Source of the DNA: DASVXQ01 sp036392615
Lineage (GTDB): Bacteria; Actinomycetota; CALGFH01
Length of the DNA: 64,000 bases
NCBI GenBank assembly: GCA_036392615.1
Contig: DASVXQ010000414.1
Location: forward strand, 1-64,000
Reading direction: 5' to 3'
Shown: positions 38,056 through 46,137 of the stretch, one piece after another
Numbering within the stretch: position 1 is the first letter of the stretch
Layout of the letters: each line of letters opens with the position of its first letter
Notes under the pieces: model-generated
Databases searched by the model: none
Told to the model about the DNA's origin: nothing
The model's input: the letters and a program-made list of their open reading frames with translations, nothing else
Made by a program: the position numbers and the translations under genes

Positions 38056-39191
38056 CGGTCCTCGCCGCGGAGATGCTCGGCCCGGGAGACCTCCGGGTGG
38101 CCTCCTTCCCGCTGCCCGAGCCGGGCCCTGGCGCGGTGATCCTCAAGATCTGCTGCTCCGGGATCTGCGGGACCGACAAGCACACCTGGCGGGGCGAGTC
38201 GTTGCAGTACGCGGGTACCGCACACGAGCGACGCGCCGCCTACCCGCTCATCTGCGGGCACGAGAACGTCGGCGTCATCGAGGCCATCGGCCCCGGCGAT
38301 CCGCCGCTGGACCAGGATGGACAGCCGTTGGCGGTCGGCGACCGGGTCGTGCCCGCCCCCAACGTCGTCTGCGGCCGCTGCTACTACTGCGTCGGCGGCC
38401 ATCCCTACTACCTGTGCGAGCACCTCCACGACTACGGCAACTCGCTGTCATGTGGGACGCCACCGCACCTGTTCGGTGGCTGGGCCCAGCGGATGTACCT
38501 GCTGCCGGGGACGCGCCTGTTCCGGGTGCCCGACGAGCTGCCTGACGAGCTGGCCGCGCTGACCGAGCTGCTGGCGGTCACCAACGGCCTCGACCGCGCG
38601 CGGCTCCTCGCGCAGGCCGGCAGCGGCTTCGGCTTCGGCGACACGGTGGCGGTTCTCGGCGTCGGGCCGCTCGGCCTGATGCACCTCGCCAAGGCGGACC
38701 TGCTCGGTGCCGGGCGGCTGCTCGCCGCCGACCCGGTGGCGGCGCGGCGCGAGGTTGCGCGCGAGCTGGGCGCAGAGGTCGCCGCCGGCGCGGACGAGTT
38801 GCGCGAGGAGACCGGTGGGCGAGGACCGGATGTGGTGGTGTCGTGCTCGGGCAGGCCAGAGACCTTCGTGGAGGCGCTCGAGCTTGTCCGTCCCGGCGGC
38901 GTGGTCATCGAGGCCGGTGCCTTCGTCGACATGGGTCCGGTCCGCGTCGATCCGAATCGACACATCTGCAGCAAGGGCATCGCGATCCTCGGGGTCGGCG
39001 GTGAGGTGCTGGAGCAGTACGGGCCGGCGCTGCGGATGCTGGCGCGCACCCGCGATCGGGTCCTCTTCCACCGCGCGATCACGCACCGCGTCGGGCTCGA
39101 CAGGATCGAAGCCATGCTGGAGGCCACGGACACCATGAAGGTGCTCGTGGTCCCGAACCAGATTCCCGATGGAGACGGAGAAGGAGGCTGA
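38052..39191 (+). CDS. Zinc-dependent medium-chain dehydrogenase (sugar/polyol type)
   Basis: A 379-residue protein from a GTG at 38052 that overlaps the permease stop. Catalytic zinc ligands are present in CCSGICGTDKHTW (Cys) and ICGHENVGVI (His-Glu). The structural zinc set is in VCGRCYYCVGGHPYYLCEH (C-x2-C-x2-C-x7-C). The NAD-binding GxGxxG is VAVLGVGPLGLMHLAKADLL. The overall pattern fits threonine/sorbitol/L-iditol-type dehydrogenases. In this operon it probably oxidises one hydroxyl of the imported polyol or of a product of the Gfo/Idh enzymes. Confidence 0.9.
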   Translation: MTVLAAEMLGPGDLRVASFPLPEPGPGAVILKICCSGICGTDKHTWRGESLQYAGTAHERRAAYPLICGHENVGVIEAIGPGDPPLDQDGQPLAVGDRVVPAPNVVCGRCYYCVGGHPYYLCEHLHDYGNSLSCGTPPHLFGGWAQRMYLLPGTRLFRVPDELPDELAALTELLAVTNGLDRARLLAQAGSGFGFGDTVAVLGVGPLGLMHLAKADLLGAGRLLAADPVAARREVARELGAEVAAGADELREETGGRGPDVVVSCSGRPETFVEALELVRPGGVVIEAGAFVDMGPVRVDPNRHICSKGIAILGVGGEVLEQYGPALRMLARTRDRVLFHRAITHRVGLDRIEAMLEATDTMKVLVVPNQIPDGDGEGG

Positions 39192-40135
39192 TGGAGCCCG
39201 GCCTGTTCCTCGACGGGTTGCCCCACCTGTCTCGACGGGACGCGTTCGCCTGGTGTGCCGAGCACGGCATCACCGCGGTCGAGATGGGGGTGAGCACCTG
39301 GGCGGTCGGCCGCCACCTCGACCTCGACGCGCTCCTCGCCGAGCCCGATGAACGTGACCGCCTCCAAGCGGAGCTGGGCGACCACGGCTTGCGTCTGGCC
39401 TGCGTCAACGCGGCCAGCAACCCGCTGCATCCCGACCCGGCCCAGCGCCGGCACGCCCAGGACCGGCTGCGCGGCGCGGTGCGGCTCGCCCACCTGCTCG
39501 GGGTCGGGACCGTGGTGACGATGAGCGGAACCCCCGGCGGCCGCGGCGCCGCCGGCAGCACGGGAGTCTTCCCCTGCTGGAGCGTGGTGCCGGACGACGA
39601 GCCCATCTGGGAGTGGCAGTTCTCCGAGTGGCTCGCGCCCTTCTGGCACGACTTCTCCCGCTGGGCCTACCAGGAGGCGCCCGGGGTACGCGTCTGCCTG
39701 GAGCTGCACCCCGGCTGTTCGGTCTGGGGCGTGGAGACCTTCCGGCGTCTGGAGGCCGTCACGGCCGGGAACGTCGGCGTCAACCTGGACCCGAGTCACT
39801 TCTGGTGGCAGGGCGCCGATCCGCTCGCCGTCGTCGAGGAGCTCGGCCCCTTCATCGGCCACTGCCACGGCAAGGACACGAAGATCTACCCGGAGCGGGT
39901 CAGGGTCCACGGGGTGCTCGACGCCCGCTACCCCGTTCGCGCCGCCGAGGCGTCGTGGCATTTCGCCTCGATCGGCACCGGGCACAGCTTGGACATCTGG
40001 CGTGCGCTGCTGGAAGCGATGCGCGCCGCTGGCTATGACGGCGTGGTCTCGATCGAGCACGAGGACCCCAGCTATCCATCGCGCGAGGAGGGCATTCTCG
40101 CCTCGCTCGACAACCTGCTGAAGCTGGTCGGCTAG
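39191..40135 (+). CDS. Sugar phosphate isomerase/epimerase family TIM-barrel protein
   Basis: A 314-residue AP-endonuclease-2/xylose-isomerase-like barrel. Its ATG shares one base with the previous stop (TGATG) and follows AAGGAGG. Four likely metal ligands are placed as in the family: Glu in VCLELHPG (about 170), Asp in NLDPSHFWW (about 200), His in IGHCHGKD (about 229) and Glu in VSIEHED (about 288). It resembles proteins found with Gfo/Idh dehydrogenases in inositol and sugar-acid pathways. It would isomerise or epimerise a keto-sugar product. Confidence 0.85.
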   Translation: MEPGLFLDGLPHLSRRDAFAWCAEHGITAVEMGVSTWAVGRHLDLDALLAEPDERDRLQAELGDHGLRLACVNAASNPLHPDPAQRRHAQDRLRGAVRLAHLLGVGTVVTMSGTPGGRGAAGSTGVFPCWSVVPDDEPIWEWQFSEWLAPFWHDFSRWAYQEAPGVRVCLELHPGCSVWGVETFRRLEAVTAGNVGVNLDPSHFWWQGADPLAVVEELGPFIGHCHGKDTKIYPERVRVHGVLDARYPVRAAEASWHFASIGTGHSLDIWRALLEAMRAAGYDGVVSIEHEDPSYPSREEGILASLDNLLKLVG

Positions 40136-40145
40136 AAGGAGGACC

Positions 40146-41213
40146 ATGCGGTTACGCGTCGGCGTCGTCGGCTGCGGCCTCATCGCGCAGGTCAAGCACC
40201 TGCCGTTGCTGCGGGAGCTGTCCGACCACTACGAGCTGGTGGCGCTCTGCGACCTCTCGGAGGAGGTCGTGCGGTCCTGCGCGCGGCGCTTCGGCGTCGA
40301 GCGGACGTTCACGGCCTGGGAGGACCTGCTCGCCGAGCCACTCGACGCGATCTGGGTGCTGACCGGCGGCAGTCACGCCCCGATCGTGACCGCCGCGGCG
40401 AAGGCGGGGCTGCACGCGTTCATCGAGAAGCCACTCTGCTTCTCGACCGCGGAGGGCAGGGAGCTGGTCGCGGACGTCCGCGCCGCCGGCGTGCACACCA
40501 TGGTCGGCTACATGAAGCGCTACGACCCCGCCTACCGGCGCCTGGCCGAGGAGCTGTCGCGGCTGGACGACCTCCGGCTGGTCCGCGTGACGACGCTGGA
40601 GGCGCCGCTGGAGCCATACGTCGCGCACCTGCCACTGGTCACCGCCAAGCTGCCCAGGGGACTGGTGGAGGAGTTGCGCGCCGACGAGCGCGAGCGTCTG
40701 CGCCGTGCCATCGGCGACGTCGACGAGCCGACCAGGCGCACGTACCGTGTCGTGCTGCTGGATTCGCTGGTCCACGAGCTGAACACGCTTCGCGGGCTGC
40801 TCGGCGAACCCGATTCCCTCCCGTGGGCGGAGATCCACCGGCACGGTGTCAACCTTGCCCTGCGGTTCGACGGAGTGCCCTGCACGCTCTCGTGGATCGA
40901 CCTGCCGGGTTTGGCGCACTACGAGCAGGAGTTCTCGTTCTACGGCGCGGCCTGGAGGGCGGCCATTACACTCTCGTCGCCATTCCTGCCGAACGTGCCC
41001 GGCCGGGTGACGCTGGAGGGTGGCCAGCCCGGCACCGCCAGAGCGTGGCGCCAGGTCGAGACGGTCTCCTACGAGGACCCGTTCAGGCTGGAGCTGCTCG
41101 CGTTCCACGACATGGTCACGCGCGACCAGGAACCGCCCACCAGCGTCGAGGATGCGCTTCGCGATATCGAGCTGTGCGAGCGGATCGTCCGCAGGCACCT
41201 TGGAGGCGAATGA
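40146..41213 (+). CDS. Gfo/Idh/MocA-family NAD(P)-dependent sugar dehydrogenase 1
   Basis: A 355-residue protein; AAGGAGG precedes the ATG at 40146. The Rossmann start is RLRVGVVGCGLIAQVKHLPL. The family motif is HAFIEKPLCFST (E-K-P, the Lys being the usual catalytic residue), followed by TMVGYMKRYDPAYRRL. The C-terminal alpha/beta domain (LLDSLVHELNTLRGLLGEPD) is of normal length. Relatives oxidise inositols, glucose derivatives or amino-sugars at a ring hydroxyl. The stop overlaps the next gene as ATGA. Confidence 0.88.
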   Translation: MRLRVGVVGCGLIAQVKHLPLLRELSDHYELVALCDLSEEVVRSCARRFGVERTFTAWEDLLAEPLDAIWVLTGGSHAPIVTAAAKAGLHAFIEKPLCFSTAEGRELVADVRAAGVHTMVGYMKRYDPAYRRLAEELSRLDDLRLVRVTTLEAPLEPYVAHLPLVTAKLPRGLVEELRADERERLRRAIGDVDEPTRRTYRVVLLDSLVHELNTLRGLLGEPDSLPWAEIHRHGVNLALRFDGVPCTLSWIDLPGLAHYEQEFSFYGAAWRAAITLSSPFLPNVPGRVTLEGGQPGTARAWRQVETVSYEDPFRLELLAFHDMVTRDQEPPTSVEDALRDIELCERIVRRHLGGE

Positions 41214-42139
41214 TGGCCAACCTGTCCGTCGCCAACGCGCCGGTCAGCTACGGCGCGTTCGAGCTCACCGTTGGCATCGACCCGGCGGCGCCCGACGCGG
41301 TCACCGTCCTCGAGATGGTTGCTGGGGCAGGCTATCAGGGGATCGACGCCGGCCCGATCGGCTTCCTCGGCCAGGGCGATCAGCTCGCCGAGCGGCTCGC
41401 CGCCCGGAGGCTGGCGGTCTGCGGCGGCTACCTCGAGCTGCCGTTCCACGAGCCGCAGCGGATGGAGCCGGCGCTCGCCGAGCTGGACGCTCTGCTCGAG
41501 GTCTTCGACGCGGCGCTGCCGGTGAACCACTCCCTTGGTCTGCCCGCGCCGAAGCCGACCCTGGCAGCGATCGGGACCGAGCGCAAACGCGCCTTCCCTG
41601 GCCAGGCGGTCCGCGACCCTGGCATCGGACTTGGCGCCGAGGAATGGAAGCGGCTCGCGGATTCCCTGGAGGCGACGGTGGCGCGGTGCCGCGAGCGCGG
41701 CTACGAGCCGACGCTGCACAACGAGACCGGCACCAGCATCGAGGCCCCGTGGGAGATCGAGAAGGTGCTGGAGCTGACGACCATCGACCTCTGCCTGGAC
41801 ACCGGCCACCTGCTGCTCGGCGGTGGTGATCCGGTAGAGTCGCTGCGTACCTGGCACGGCCGCGTCAACCACCTGCATGCCAAGAGTGCCAGGCTCGACG
41901 TGATGCGCCGGATCGTCGCCGAGAAGGGGGCGACCGAGGAGATCTGGCGCCGGGAGGCGTTCTGCCGGCTCGGCGAGGGCGATCTCGACGGCGATGGCCT
42001 GCTCGCGCTCGTGCGCGAGCTTGGCTGGTCCGGCTGGATCGTCGTCGAGCAGGACACCCTCCCCGGCCCGGGCAGGCTCGAGCGGGCCCGCCGCGACCAG
42101 CGCGCGAACCGGCAGTACCTGCGCGACCGTGGGCTGTAG
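41210..42139 (+). CDS. IolE-like sugar isomerase/epimerase TIM-barrel protein
   Basis: A 309-residue protein; TTGGAGGCGA precedes two adjacent ATGs at 41210 and 41213, overlapping the previous stop. The opening VANAPVSYGAFELTVG resembles inosose dehydratase/isomerase (IolE-like) proteins. Likely metal ligands are Glu in TLHNETGTS (about 171), Asp in CLDTGHLLLGG (about 198), His in RVNHLHAKS (about 225) and Glu in IVVEQDTL (about 281). A dehydratase or epimerase step on a keto-cyclitol or keto-sugar is likely. Confidence 0.83.
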   Translation: MMANLSVANAPVSYGAFELTVGIDPAAPDAVTVLEMVAGAGYQGIDAGPIGFLGQGDQLAERLAARRLAVCGGYLELPFHEPQRMEPALAELDALLEVFDAALPVNHSLGLPAPKPTLAAIGTERKRAFPGQAVRDPGIGLGAEEWKRLADSLEATVARCRERGYEPTLHNETGTSIEAPWEIEKVLELTTIDLCLDTGHLLLGGGDPVESLRTWHGRVNHLHAKSARLDVMRRIVAEKGATEEIWRREAFCRLGEGDLDGDGLLALVRELGWSGWIVVEQDTLPGPGRLERARRDQRANRQYLRDRGL

Positions 42140-42145
42140 GGCTTC

Positions 42146-43111
42146 ATGCGCCTGGCGATCCTCGGAGGAGGCCGCATGGGACGCGCGCATCTGCGTGCCG
42201 CGGGGGAGCGGACCGTGGCGGTGGTCGAGCCCCAGGCCCGGATCCGAGATGAGCTGGAGGCGCGCGGCCTCCGCGTCTACGCCGAAGTCGAGGACCTGCT
42301 GGATGCGGGCGGGGTCGACGCCGCGATCGTGGCCGCGCCGACCACAGTGCACCGGGCGGTCGTCGAGCCGCTCCTGGATGCCGGCCTGCCGGTGCTGTGC
42401 GAGAAGCCGTGCTGTATCGACCTCCATGACACCCGCGCCCTTGCCGTGCTCGCCGAGCGGCGTGGGGTGGTGCTGCAGGTCGGCTACTGGCGCCGCTTCG
42501 TCCCGGAACTGATGCGCCTGCGCGACGACATCGGCAGCGGCCGCCTGGGATCCCTTTCGCTGGTGATCTGCCAGCAGTGGGATGAGCGTCCGCCGCCGGC
42601 CAGCTTCCGGCGGCAGAGCGGCGGCATCGCGATCGACATGGGCGTCCACGAGTTCGATCAGCTCCGCTGGCTCACCGGCCAGGAGATCGGGTGCCTGGCC
42701 GCGGCGGCGTCGACGGTCGCCGTGGACGAGCCCGTCGCCGGCGACCCGGAGAGCGTCCAGCTCCTCGCCAGCCTGTCGGGCGGGACGGTCGCGCTGGTGT
42801 CGCTGGGCCGGCGGTTCCCGCTCGGGGACATGTGCCGCGTCGAGGTCATCGGCACGCAGGGGTTCGCGGACCGCCCGTTCCTGTGGCCACCCCTTGGTGA
42901 TCGGGTGTTCACGGAGGCGCTGCGGGCGCAACTGGACGCTTTCGAGACCGCGGCCGCCGGCGGCGAGCGCCGGGGTGCCACGGCCGCCGACGCGGTCCAG
43001 GCGCTGCTGGCGGCCAGGCGCGCCGCCGAGGTCCTGCGCGCTGAGGCTCAGGCGGGGCCGCGCCCGCCGCCCGGTGATTCGGCCCTCCGCTCTTCGGGGT
43101 CGGGGAGCTGA
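42146..43111 (+). CDS. Gfo/Idh/MocA-family NAD(P)-dependent sugar dehydrogenase 2
   Basis: A 321-residue protein from the ATG at 42146, seven bases after the previous stop. The Rossmann start is RLAILGGGRMGRAHLRAAG. The E-K-P motif is VLCEKPCCIDLHD, followed by LQVGYWRRFVPELMRLRD. The catalytic region is GIAIDMGVHEFDQLRWLTG (D-x-x-x-H, as in inositol 2-dehydrogenases). It is shorter than the first Gfo/Idh protein and only distantly similar, so the two probably act on different positions or substrates. It is the last gene of the operon. Confidence 0.88.
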   Translation: MRLAILGGGRMGRAHLRAAGERTVAVVEPQARIRDELEARGLRVYAEVEDLLDAGGVDAAIVAAPTTVHRAVVEPLLDAGLPVLCEKPCCIDLHDTRALAVLAERRGVVLQVGYWRRFVPELMRLRDDIGSGRLGSLSLVICQQWDERPPPASFRRQSGGIAIDMGVHEFDQLRWLTGQEIGCLAAAASTVAVDEPVAGDPESVQLLASLSGGTVALVSLGRRFPLGDMCRVEVIGTQGFADRPFLWPPLGDRVFTEALRAQLDAFETAAAGGERRGATAADAVQALLAARRAAEVLRAEAQAGPRPPPGDSALRSSGSGS

Positions 43112-43166
43112 TCGGGCCATGCCGCCCACCGGCTCCCAAACGGCGCAGGCGGCGATGGCGGCGTGG

Positions 43167-43220
43167 GGCGCTGTTGCGTTCGCGGTGACCGTCTTGGAGC
43201 AGCGGGACTCCTTGCATGAG
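43167..43220 (+). repeat. Left copy of a 54-bp IS6-like terminal repeat
   Basis: The sequence begins GGCGCTGTTGCGTTCGCGG and matches, at 41 of 54 positions by my hand alignment, the inverted copy at 44774-44721. The opening resembles the GGCACTGTTGC ends of IS6-family elements. Confidence 0.5.
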
Positions 43221-43307
43221 AACTCGCCGCCCTCGCCCGGCACTGTTCCATTGAGCTGAAAGGCGCCGGCGGAGCCGAGTGAAGTGGAGGCAGCCGGACG
43301 GCGTGAT

Positions 43308-43326
43308 GGCGCAATGTAACAGTGCC
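43308..43326 (-). repeat. Second IS6-like terminal end
   Basis: Read on the minus strand from 43326 this gives GGCACTGTTACATTGCGCC, close to the end at 63789-63807 (GGCTGTGTTGCATTGCGCC). With the repeat at 43167 it brackets about 160 bases that hold no gene. Confidence 0.4.
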
Positions 43327-43376
43327 TCCCGGAGAATCCTCCCGCGAGGTGACTGGAGCAGCGACAGGAGGGCGCA

Positions 43377-43568
43377 ATGTCCAAGCTGGACGGCACGTTC
43401 TGGTACTGCATGACGCACCATCGGGTCGAGCCCTACCACGGGTGCAAGAACGCCGACCGTATCGGACCATTCCAAACAGAGGCGGAAGCCGCGCACGCCC
43501 TGCAGACGATCGCGGAGCGCGAAGAGCAGTACGAGCTGGAGGATTCCGAGTGGAATGGCGATCGGTAG
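43377..43568 (+). CDS. Small conserved Cys/His protein, actinobacterial
   Basis: A 63-residue protein; GACAGGAGGGCGCA precedes the ATG at 43377. The layout is a Cys/His-bearing first half (MSKLDGTFWYCMTHHRVEPY, then HGCKNADRIGPF) and a helical acidic second half (AEAAHALQTIAEREEQYE). I recall very similar short proteins (WYC, HHRVE, GC, DR-GP, EAA-AL) in many actinobacteria but know no function. The two Cys and two His could bind a metal. Confidence 0.75.
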   Translation: MSKLDGTFWYCMTHHRVEPYHGCKNADRIGPFQTEAEAAHALQTIAEREEQYELEDSEWNGDR

Positions 43569-43578
43569 GCATGGCAGT

Positions 43579-43790
43579 ACCGTGACGACGTGACGGAATC
43601 CCTTGCGGTGCTTCTTCTTCCCGGCCGAGCATTGGGTGCATCTGAAGACCAGCAGCCCGATCGAGTCGACCTTCGCGCCGGTGCGCGCCAGGACGCGGGT
43701 GACCAAAGGGCCGGGTTCCAAGGCCGCGGGCCTGCAATGGCGTTCAAGCTGCTGGCGGCCCAACGCGAACCGCGCGAACCGCCCTGCCGT
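43579..43790 (+). mobile_element. IS256-family (Mutator-type) transposase fragment, frameshifted
   Basis: The stretch FPAEHWVHLKTSSPIESTFA, then RVTKGPGSKAAGL, then AMAFKLLAAQRE in a second frame is the conserved C-terminal region of IS256/Mutator transposases, which carries the third catalytic Glu (P-I-E-S-T-F). Only about 70 codons are left, with at least two frame changes (near 43605 and 43735). Confidence 0.7.
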
Positions 43791-43854
43791 TACTCGTCAC
43801 AGGACGCTCGGCCAGCGCTGGAAGCACGCGGCATTGTCCGCGTCGGTGACGCCT

Positions 43855-44118
43855 CTACGGCACGTCGCGTCTGATGCGGCGCTCTTCGACCACGCGGTCG
43901 CCGTCATAGGACCGGTCGATGACCTGGCGGCGCCGCCGGCTCCACGGCGAGAAGCTGCTCCAGAACACCAGTGTGAACAGCAGACCGAGAGCGCCGGCGA
44001 GCATCAGGATGATGCCGACGGTGTCGAGATCAAAGCTAGATCCAGATGTATTGACGTTGACGGCGAAGGTAAGGATCGCGCCGACGGCGAGCAGGAAGAT
44101 GCTGACACCGATGCCCAT
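43855..44118 (-). CDS. DUF6458-type small membrane protein
   Basis: An 87-residue protein; GAAAGGATGGGCG precedes the ATG at 44118. It has two membrane helices: GIGVSIFLLAVGAILTFAVN, then VGIILMLAGALGLLFTLVFW. The basic RRRRQVIDRSYDGDR tail would face the cytoplasm. The V-N-x-x-x-x-x-F-D-L-D-T-V-G linker between the helices is typical of this actinobacterial family, whose function is unknown. Confidence 0.82.
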   Translation of the reverse strand: MGIGVSIFLLAVGAILTFAVNVNTSGSSFDLDTVGIILMLAGALGLLFTLVFWSSFSPWSRRRRQVIDRSYDGDRVVEERRIRRDVP

Positions 44119-44252
44119 CGCCCATCCTTTCTCGTCTGACGCTGTGCGCGGGAGCGTGCCTACCCGAACCGGAGTGTGAGGAAACGCCTCAACGGCGGCG
44201 CCCGCCCCGCTCACCCGGTTTGACCAGCGTGGTCATGGCCGGATGCATCAGG

Positions 44253-44690
44253 TCACTGCATCGTGCCGGCCAGCGGACGCTCCACACAGGTCGTGCAGGT
44301 GAACAGGTACAGGGACCCGACATCACCGAGCATGAGGCCGTGGGGCGCCCAGGCGTCCCGGTCCATGAGGGGCCGCGGCATGGTGATCCGGGGATCGTCG
44401 CGGTCCTCCAGCGGCAGCCAGCGTCCCTGGGGTTCGAACTCTTCGCCGGCCACTGCGGTGGCTGGATCCAGCGCAGGTGCCGCCAACCTTGGTGCTCGGC
44501 GCGGCCGACAGCTCCGCCAGCTACAGCCAGTCGCGCTGCTGCTGCCATCGCCGCACCTGCTCGTCCAAGGCCTCGGGCAGGTCGGAGAAGCCTGGCTGCT
44601 CGGCATGGGGGTACTCCACGACCCGCTCGGGGTGCAGCACGCACGGCAGCGGCACGTAGTCGCGCTCGGACAGGTCATGGTCTAGGCCCT
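44253..44690 (-). pseudogene. Decayed DUF1963-like (YwqG-type) gene
   Basis: Three frames give consecutive pieces: DLSERDYVPLPCVLHPERVV, EYPHAEQPGFSDLPEALDEQ and VRRWQQQRDWL followed by a TAG; then LAELSAAPSTKVGG; then HLRWIQPPQWP; then RWLPLEDRDDPRITMPRPLM and HGLMLGDVGSLYLFTCTTC to a stop at 44253. The K-V-G-G-x-x-x-W-I-Q and G-D-x-G-x-L-Y-x-F-x-C patterns suggest the YwqG/DUF1963 fold. The central cysteine-bearing part is absent. Assignment is by pattern only. Confidence 0.5.
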
Positions 44691-44720
44691 CCAACCGAGC
44701 GGCCGGAGATGCGGTGATTG

Positions 44721-44774
44721 GCCATGCCGGCAGTCTCGCCGCTCGAACGCGGTCACAGCGAATGCAACAGTGCC
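44721..44774 (-). repeat. Right copy of the 54-bp IS6-like terminal repeat
   Basis: Read on the minus strand it begins GGCACTGTTGCATTCGCTG and pairs with the repeat at 43167-43220. The two face each other across about 1.6 kb holding a small gene, IS256 debris, the DUF6458 gene and the DUF1963-like remnant. Confidence 0.5.
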
Positions 44775-44880
44775 GCGGCGAATGGCTTCGGATTGCTTGG
44801 GCGGACGAGCGTCCGATAGGCTGCGGCGCCCCGAGCGAAGCGGGTTATCTGGACATACCGGCAGCCGCAAGGAGCCCCCC

Positions 44881-45714
44881 ATGCCCCGGACCCCCTCCGA
44901 CCCCTACGAGCAGTACCCCGACCAGCGGTACGGCTACCAGCAGCACCCCGACCAGCAGCCCACCTACCAGGAGCACCCGGACCAGCGGTATCCCGATCAG
45001 GGGTACGCGCAGCAGCAGTATCCGGACCAGCGGTATGCCCAGCAGCAGTACCCCGATCAGCGGTATGCCCAGCAGCAGTACGGCCAGCAGCAGCACTATT
45101 CCCACCGGTACCAGCAGGCGCCGGCGGTGGCGGGCCGGCTGATGGACCACTCGAGCTTCATCGTCGATCAGAAGGTGAAGCTGATCGAGCTTCGCAACGA
45201 GTATTCGATCTACGACGACGGCGGCAACACGATCGGGTCGGTGAAGCAGATCGGGCAGTCGGCCCTGATCCGGGTGCTCCGGCTGTTCATCAAGACCGAC
45301 TCGCTCCTGGGCATCACGCTGGAGATCCGTGAGGCGAGCGGCGCCGTCGCCCTGCTGCTCCGCAAGCCGGCGTTCCGGATCACCTGCACGATCTCGTCGC
45401 CGGATGGCACGGCGATCGGCCGTATCGCGGCCAAGATCCGTGTGGGCAAGGTCCGCATGGCGATTACCGACCCTTCCGGGAACGTGCTCGGCGAGATCCG
45501 CGCGGAGAACCTGCGGGCCTGGAATTTCAACGTGCAGGACGCGCAGGGCCGGCTGATCGCCCGGGTCGACAAGAAGTGGGCGGGTGCGCGCGAGCTGTTC
45601 ACGACGGCGGACAAGTACCGGGTGGAGCTGGACCCCAAGCTCGGCGACCCGCTGCGCAGCCTGGTGGTCGCTTCCTGCCTGGCCATCGACACGCTGCTGA
45701 AGCAGCAGCAGTAG
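44881..45714 (+). CDS. LURP-one/phospholipid scramblase-like protein with N-terminal Tyr/Gln repeats
   Basis: A 277-residue protein; AAGGAGCCCCCC precedes the ATG at 44881. Residues about 8-77 are a low-complexity repeat of units such as DQRYAQQQYP, rich in Gln, Tyr, Asp and Pro. The rest is a LOR/scramblase beta-barrel with a buried helix: FIVDQKVKLIELRNEYSIYD, SVKQIGQSALIRVLRLFIKT, a duplicated strand set, and a C-terminal hydrophobic helix SLVVASCLAIDTLLK. Bacterial members are uncharacterised. The prion-like N-terminus suggests self-association or surface binding. The repeat DNA is prone to slippage. Confidence 0.82.
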   Translation: MPRTPSDPYEQYPDQRYGYQQHPDQQPTYQEHPDQRYPDQGYAQQQYPDQRYAQQQYPDQRYAQQQYGQQQHYSHRYQQAPAVAGRLMDHSSFIVDQKVKLIELRNEYSIYDDGGNTIGSVKQIGQSALIRVLRLFIKTDSLLGITLEIREASGAVALLLRKPAFRITCTISSPDGTAIGRIAAKIRVGKVRMAITDPSGNVLGEIRAENLRAWNFNVQDAQGRLIARVDKKWAGARELFTTADKYRVELDPKLGDPLRSLVVASCLAIDTLLKQQQ

Positions 45715-45731
45715 GCCGGTCTCGAACCAGC

Positions 45732-45772
45732 GTCGGGCCGGGTCCGGCGGGCCCCCCGTTCCCCGGCCCGAC
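45732..45772 (+). terminator. GC-rich hairpin after the scramblase-like gene
   Basis: GTCGGGCCGGG (45732-45742) and CCCGGCCCGAC (45762-45772) form a perfect 11-bp stem with a 19-base loop, starting 18 bases after the stop codon. There is no T-run, as is common in GC-rich actinobacteria. Confidence 0.5.
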
Positions 45773-45800
45773 CCCTCCGCGACCCCGAAGCTCGCCAGCG

Positions 45801-46019
45801 TTGTTGACTCAGACGACGGTTGAGGTGCTCTTCGACCCGCCGGGGCACGTTCGGTTGCCGATCAACGACGACCAGATCATCGACTGGGCGTTGGCCGTTG
45901 TGCCGCTGGCGGCTCGGGAGGTCACCCTCGTGACCTACGACACCGGTCAGTGCATGCGAGCGCGCGCCGCAGGGTTGCGCGAGAAGCTGCACAAACCGCT
46001 CGTAGAGGAGCCGGCATAG
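45801..46019 (+). pseudogene. C-terminal fragment of a PIN-domain ribonuclease
   Basis: About 72 codons: TVEVLFDPPGHVRLPINDDQ, IIDWALAVVPLAAREVTLVT, then YDTGQCMRARAAGLREKLHKPL and a stop at 46019. The D-D-x-I-I-D and T-Y-D-T-G-x-x-x-R-A patterns match the second half of large PIN-domain proteins and retain the acidic residues of the metal site. The N-terminal half with the first Asp is missing, and no start or ribosome site is present. Confidence 0.6.
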
Positions 46020-46137
46020 GCGGCGGCCTCCAGCCTGCTGCGGAGGAGGCGTCTGGCCGCACGCTCAGTCGGGTGGGGGCCCAATGGGCGGCGTTGATGC
46101 GGCGGTCGAGGAAGGGCAGATCAGCGCAGAATGTCGT

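Noticed and set aside
41069..43411. Open frame of 780 codons on the minus strand opposite the isomerase and Gfo/Idh genes
   Set aside because: It overlaps three well-supported genes of the operon and has an Arg/Gln/Gly-rich composition without domains.
44902..45110. Repeats in the scramblase-like gene as a CRISPR array
   Set aside because: The repeats are short, in frame, coding and have no unique spacers; no CRISPR array or cas gene was seen anywhere in the window.
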